A DNA stretch of 64,000 nt from Paenibacillus auburnensis (GTDB lineage: Bacteria > Bacillota > Bacilli > Paenibacillales > Paenibacillaceae), in NCBI RefSeq assembly GCF_927798115.1, contig NZ_CAKMMG010000002.1, positions 62,001 to 126,000 of the forward strand, read 5' to 3'. Positions 60,999 to 64,000 of the stretch are shown one piece after another. Both the position numbers and the translations under genes were made by a program. Positions within the stretch are counted from its first letter, which is position 1, and each line of letters opens with the position of its first letter. The notes under the pieces were generated by a model. It made no database searches. It was given only the letters and a program-made list of their open reading frames with translations, and had not been told where the DNA came from.

Positions 60999-62114
60999 AT
61001 GGATTCGCTGCTGTTCAAAAGAGTGCTGCGCGGCCTGTGGGTCGTGCTTGCCGGGGCGGGTCTGCTCCTCGCGTTGTATGTACTGCTGCCGCTCATTTAC
61101 CCGCTGCTGCTCGCCTGGCTGCTGGCTTATCTCATCCATCCGCTGGTACAGATCCTGAAGGATTTCAAATTGCCGGGGTGGCTGGCTGTATCGCTCTCCC
61201 TGTTCTTCTACATCGGCGGGACAGCTCTTGTGCTGACAGCGCTGATAACCCGCCTCGTGAAGGAGCTCATTGTGCTGCTGCAGACCTTTGACCTTCATAC
61301 CGGAGAGTGGCGGGATCTGCTGCTGTCTATCAGCCGCAACGCCAGTATTCAGAATATCATTAACCAAATCAACCAATTTTACCACGAAAACCCGGGGTAT
61401 CACGATACGATTGACAGCAATATTAACCGGACAACAGAAACCGTCGGCAATGCCGTGACGGAGCTCATTACCGGATTTTTCAACATGATCCTGAAGTTGA
61501 TCTCTGCGCTGCCAAGCCTCGGTACCATTCTGATGGTGATTGTACTGGCCGCTTTCTTTCTAAGTACCGGCTGGGACCGCCATAATGCCAGACTGACCGC
61601 CTTACTGCCGCCCCCTCTTGTGCGTCCAGTCTCCCAGATCTGGAGTGATCTGCGCAAGGCATTGGCAGGCTACCTGCGGGCCCAGGTCGTGCTGATTTCG
61701 GTCACAGCTGCCATCGTCATTACCGGACTGCTGGTGCTGGGTGTAAATTCCGCTTTTGTTATCGGGATAACCATCGGGCTGGTCGATATGGTCCCATATG
61801 TAGGTGTCGGCGTGGTGTTGTTTCCTTGGGCGCTGTATTCCTATATGACAGGTGATCTGGGGCTGGCCATCGGCCTGCTGGTGCTCTACGCGGTAATTCT
61901 CATTACCCGCCAGGTGCTTGAGCCGAAGGTGCTGGCCAGCAGCATCGGACTGGATCCGCTGACGATGCTGATAGGCATGTTTGCCGGGCTGCAGCTGTTC
62001 GGCATGCTCGGCCTCCTGCTCGGGCCCGTCCTCCTGGTCGTCCTCGATGCCTTCAACCGTGCAGGCGTCTTCCGGGCACTTCACAGCTATATCATAAGCG
62101 GCAAACTCCACTAG
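60999..62114 (+). CDS. ytvI: AI-2E-family membrane protein YtvI (sporulation-associated)
   Basis: A 371-residue protein. ATG 60999 is 8 bases after GGGAGG. It has about eight transmembrane helices: two N-terminal pairs (residues ~10-70), a soluble stretch at ~90-150 (LHTGEWRDLLLSISRNASIQNIINQINQFYHENPGYH), and helices from 160. The typical YtvI/AI-2E C-terminal motifs GITIGLVDMVPYVGVGVVLFPWALYSYMTGD and LEPKVLASSIGLDPLTMLIGMFAGLQLFGMLGLLLGP are present. It sits beside citZ as in B. subtilis. Function is unclear: family members include exporters and sporulation membrane proteins. Confidence 0.92.
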   Translation: MDSLLFKRVLRGLWVVLAGAGLLLALYVLLPLIYPLLLAWLLAYLIHPLVQILKDFKLPGWLAVSLSLFFYIGGTALVLTALITRLVKELIVLLQTFDLHTGEWRDLLLSISRNASIQNIINQINQFYHENPGYHDTIDSNINRTTETVGNAVTELITGFFNMILKLISALPSLGTILMVIVLAAFFLSTGWDRHNARLTALLPPPLVRPVSQIWSDLRKALAGYLRAQVVLISVTAAIVITGLLVLGVNSAFVIGITIGLVDMVPYVGVGVVLFPWALYSYMTGDLGLAIGLLVLYAVILITRQVLEPKVLASSIGLDPLTMLIGMFAGLQLFGMLGLLLGPVLLVVLDAFNRAGVFRALHSYIISGKLH

Positions 62115-62121
62115 TCTTCGG

Positions 62122-62191
62122 AAAACTGCCTTCCGCGCTCTTCACCGCTTATTATCCGGTGCAGCGATTGCCCGCATGCTCCGGCAGTTTT
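62122..62191 (+). terminator. Possible terminator of ytvI
   Basis: AAAACTGCC pairs with GGCAGTTTT across a 52-base loop that contains a smaller ACCG/CGGT hairpin. The T-run is short. Confidence 0.5.
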
Positions 62192-62953
62192 ATCTCTTCG
62201 CTATGCAACGAAATCCAGTGCTCCCATGGACGGAGAGGAAACTGGATAGCAGAAACGCCCGGCCGGATAGATGGACTATAGCTCACTGTGATTTAAGCGC
62301 AGGGTTGATCATATGGTGGGATCATGGAGAGGGAACGCTGATTCCCTCATGCTAGCGGCTGAATTAGCGGGATTTATCCCGCTGTTCTGGCCGTTCCGCC
62401 CGCTTACGGCGAAATTAATGGGATTTATCCCATTGTTTTAGCGGTTCTGCCCGCTTGCGGCAAAATAAATGGGATTTATCCCACTGTTCTAGCCGTTCTG
62501 CGCACTTACGGCATAATTAATGGGATTTATCCCATTGTTCTAGTCGTTCTGCGCACTTGCGGCAGAATTAATGGGATTTATCCCACTGTTCTAGCCGTTC
62601 TGCGCTCTTGCGGCGGAATTAATAGGATTTATCCCATTGTTCTAGCCGTTCCGCGCTCTTGCGGCGGAATTAATAGGATTTATCCCATTGTTCTAGCCGT
62701 TCCGCGCTCTTGCGGCAGAATTAATGGGATTTATCCCACTGTTCTAGCCGTTCTGCGCACTTGCGGCGGAATTAATGGGATTTATCCCATTGTTCTAGCC
62801 GTTCTGCGCACTTGCGGCAGAATTAATGGGATTTATCCCGTTGTTATGGCCGTTCTACGCACTTGTGGCTTGATAGCAATATAGCGATCAAGTAGTTAAG
62901 CGCTTAGACGCTTATTGGTACGTGGCTTTACCTTGGCTAGTGGCAAAATACAA

Positions 62954-62993
62954 TAAAAAAGCGCCCCTGCTGCACAAATCAGCAGGGGCGCTT
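62954..62993 (-). terminator. Terminator of fxsA
   Basis: AAGCGCCCCTGCTG pairs perfectly with CAGCAGGGGCGCTT around a 7-base loop and is followed by TTTTTTATTG on the minus strand. Confidence 0.9.
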
Positions 62994-63035
62994 GAATTGA
63001 GCCCTAAAGCTATGAAGCACACGGCTGCCTCACGA

Positions 63036-63434
63036 TTACCTACGGTAAAACGTGAAGGTGCCGTTTTTCATTTTCTTCTCGATCCATTTCAGCAGAAAAA
63101 CCCGGTACAGTGGCCGGGTCAGCGGAAACACCAGTGAAAAACCGATTATATCCGTTACGAAGCCCGGCAGAATCAGCAGCAGGCCGCCGAAAAAAATACA
63201 TAAGCCGTCCAGCATGGTCCGTCCCGGCACCTTGCCTTCCTGCATTTGCACTCTGCTGTCCTGCAGCACCTTCTTGCCTTCAAAACGCATCATTAGAAAA
63301 CCGATAACCGAAGAAACCAGCATGAGCAGCAGCGCCTTGGGTGCTCCGAGATGTTCTGCAACAAAGATGAACCCGAATAATTCCACGGCCGGGATAATAA
63401 ACATAGCAGCCCACAGCCATTTACTTCTAATCAT
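63036..63434 (-). CDS. fxsA: FxsA-family membrane protein (YtwI-like)
   Basis: A 132-residue membrane protein. ATG 63434 overlaps the thioesterase stop (ATGA). WLWAAMFIIPAVELFGFIFVAEHLGAPKALLLMLVSSVIGFLMMRFEGKKVLQ is the conserved FxsA first part. A third helix, LCIFFGGLLLILPGFVTDIIGFSLVFPLTRPLYRV, carries the family-typical LLLIPGFvTDiiGf motif. FxsA is a cytoplasmic-membrane protein originally linked to phage F exclusion; its general role is unknown. In B. subtilis the homologue ytwI lies next to ytvI and citZ, matching this neighbourhood. Confidence 0.93.
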   Translation of the reverse strand: MIRSKWLWAAMFIIPAVELFGFIFVAEHLGAPKALLLMLVSSVIGFLMMRFEGKKVLQDSRVQMQEGKVPGRTMLDGLCIFFGGLLLILPGFVTDIIGFSLVFPLTRPLYRVFLLKWIEKKMKNGTFTFYRR

Positions 63435-63964
63435 ACTGCCCCTCCTTCTTCCCTCAGCGCCCCGGTTATGGCGCGGTACAGTTCGGGCAGCGCCCGGTCC
63501 AGCCTAACCGGCTTCCAGTCCTTGTTTAACCAGACATGGGAGGTTGATCCGCTAACCAGCAGCTCGCCGGACAACGGCTGATCTAGCGGCTCTAACTTCA
63601 TTCCTGACCCGGAATGATTACCGGGGCCATCGTCTTCCTGCTCCGTTAACCGGCGGATCTCGTATTCATATACCACTCTCAATGCCGAAAAGACACTAAG
63701 CCGGGCATACACAGCAATAAGATCATCATAGCGTGCCGGGCTTTTGAATTGCAAATCTGCGGCAGTCACCGGTAGTAGCACACCCAAATCCTCAAGTGAA
63801 CGGTAGGCAAAGCCAAGCCCGCGGAACATCTCGGTACGCCCGCTCTCAAACCAGCTCAGATAGTTGGCATGATATACCACCCCCATCTGATCGGTCTCCT
63901 GATATCTTACGCGGAAAGCGGTACTATACCAGCGGCTGGTATGAACCCGATTTCGTGATTCCAT
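63431..63964 (-). CDS. Acyl-CoA thioesterase (4HBT/YbgC-like hotdog fold)
   Basis: A 177-residue protein starting at ATG 63964 after AAAGGGG. FRVRYQETDQMGVVYHANYLSWFESGRTEMFRGLGFAYRSLED is the classic 4-hydroxybenzoyl-CoA thioesterase-type motif, with the catalytic acidic residue in ETDQMGVVYHANY. DLQFKSPARYDDLIAVYARLSVFSALRVVYEYEIRR continues the hotdog sheet. A Gly/Asp-rich insertion (EQEDDGPGNHSGSGMKLEP) follows, and the enzyme ends in PVRLDRALPELYRAI. It hydrolyses acyl-CoA or acyl-ACP esters; chain preference is unknown. It is the upstream partner of fxsA in a two-gene unit. Confidence 0.93.
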   Translation of the reverse strand: MESRNRVHTSRWYSTAFRVRYQETDQMGVVYHANYLSWFESGRTEMFRGLGFAYRSLEDLGVLLPVTAADLQFKSPARYDDLIAVYARLSVFSALRVVYEYEIRRLTEQEDDGPGNHSGSGMKLEPLDQPLSGELLVSGSTSHVWLNKDWKPVRLDRALPELYRAITGALREEGGAV

Positions 63965-64000
63965 ATAAAAATGCCCCTTTCTGTAATGTCAGTCCTGTTG

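Larger units (their letters stand above)
62115..63035. repeat. Convergent intergenic region with a ten-unit 51-bp tandem repeat array
   Basis: This 921-base gap between the ytvI and fxsA 3' ends has no gene. A hairpin is near 62122-62191. From about 62350 to 62870 ten tandem units repeat with an exact 51-bp period: the core GGGATTTATCCC (AGGATTTATCCC in two units) begins at 62369 and every 51 bases to 62828. Units differ at a few bases; partial units flank both ends. Each unit has a hairpin core (AATGGGA-TTTA-TCCCATT) and a GCCG...CGGC pair. One frame is open through the whole array but has no upstream start codon. A terminator for fxsA follows at 62954. Confidence 0.93.

Noticed and set aside
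62350..62870. CRISPR array
   Set aside because: The units are contiguous 51-bp copies with no unique spacers between short identical repeats, and no cas gene is present.

Overview
This window looks like chromosomal DNA of an endospore-forming Firmicute, most likely a Paenibacillus. It has an alpha/beta-type small acid-soluble spore protein gene with a sigma-G-like promoter, YtaF and YtvI sporulation-type membrane proteins, strong AGGAGG-type ribosome binding sites, roughly balanced base composition, and the order ytvI / citZ-icd-mdh / phoPR / polA-mutM-ytaF-coaE / nrdR, which resembles the Bacillus subtilis 2.9-Mb region. Genus assignment is inference from gene content, not from a search.

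Bases 1-34,000 are mostly accessory. From left to right: an AraC-type regulator cut by the window edge; a run of small leftward stress or unknown-function genes (two DUF1801 proteins, a metallophosphoesterase, YdeI-like, DinB-like, YafY-type regulator, phosphotransferase); a LysR regulator and an M3 oligopeptidase; a secreted FMN-binding-type protein; a YtrA-like ABC operon; a sugar-nucleotide dehydratase; class I fructose-bisphosphate aldolase; a frameshifted zinc-ribbon/DUF1963-like gene; an alpha/alpha-toroid-like protein; a luciferase-like oxidoreductase; and an iron-uptake ABC system around two Fur boxes. Two near-identical tRNA-Lys(CUU) modules bracket about 11 kb holding a glyoxalase-fold protein, an amino-acid permease, a serine-hydrolase plus three-gene ABC exporter operon, and a five-gene yxdJKLM-yxeA-type peptide-sensing/detoxification locus.

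Bases 34,000-64,000 are largely housekeeping and mostly leftward: nrdR, a spore protein, lytic transglycosylase, coaE, ytaF, mutM, polA, then phosphate control (pstB-phoU, phoP, phoR, each preceded by Pho-box-like repeats, with pstSCA absent), a LacI regulator, a large multidomain secreted amylase, class I fumarase, yfbR, a TPP-riboswitch-controlled tenI-thiS-thiG-thiH operon, an SDR, a NUDIX enzyme, the TCA genes mdh, icd and citZ (citZ with a cre site), ytvI, fxsA and a thioesterase.

The most unusual non-coding features are a ten-unit tandem array with an exact 51-bp period (62.37-62.87 kb) whose central hairpin is largely conserved by compensatory or wobble changes, and four copies of AACGGACY-N8-CTTAT in two inverted pairs with exact 50-bp spacing (3.49-3.67 kb). 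I found no CRISPR array, transposase, integrase or rRNA. No wholly new enzymatic system is evident; the best candidates for novelty are the repeat arrays, the serine-hydrolase/ABC operon and the orphan putative flavoprotein.
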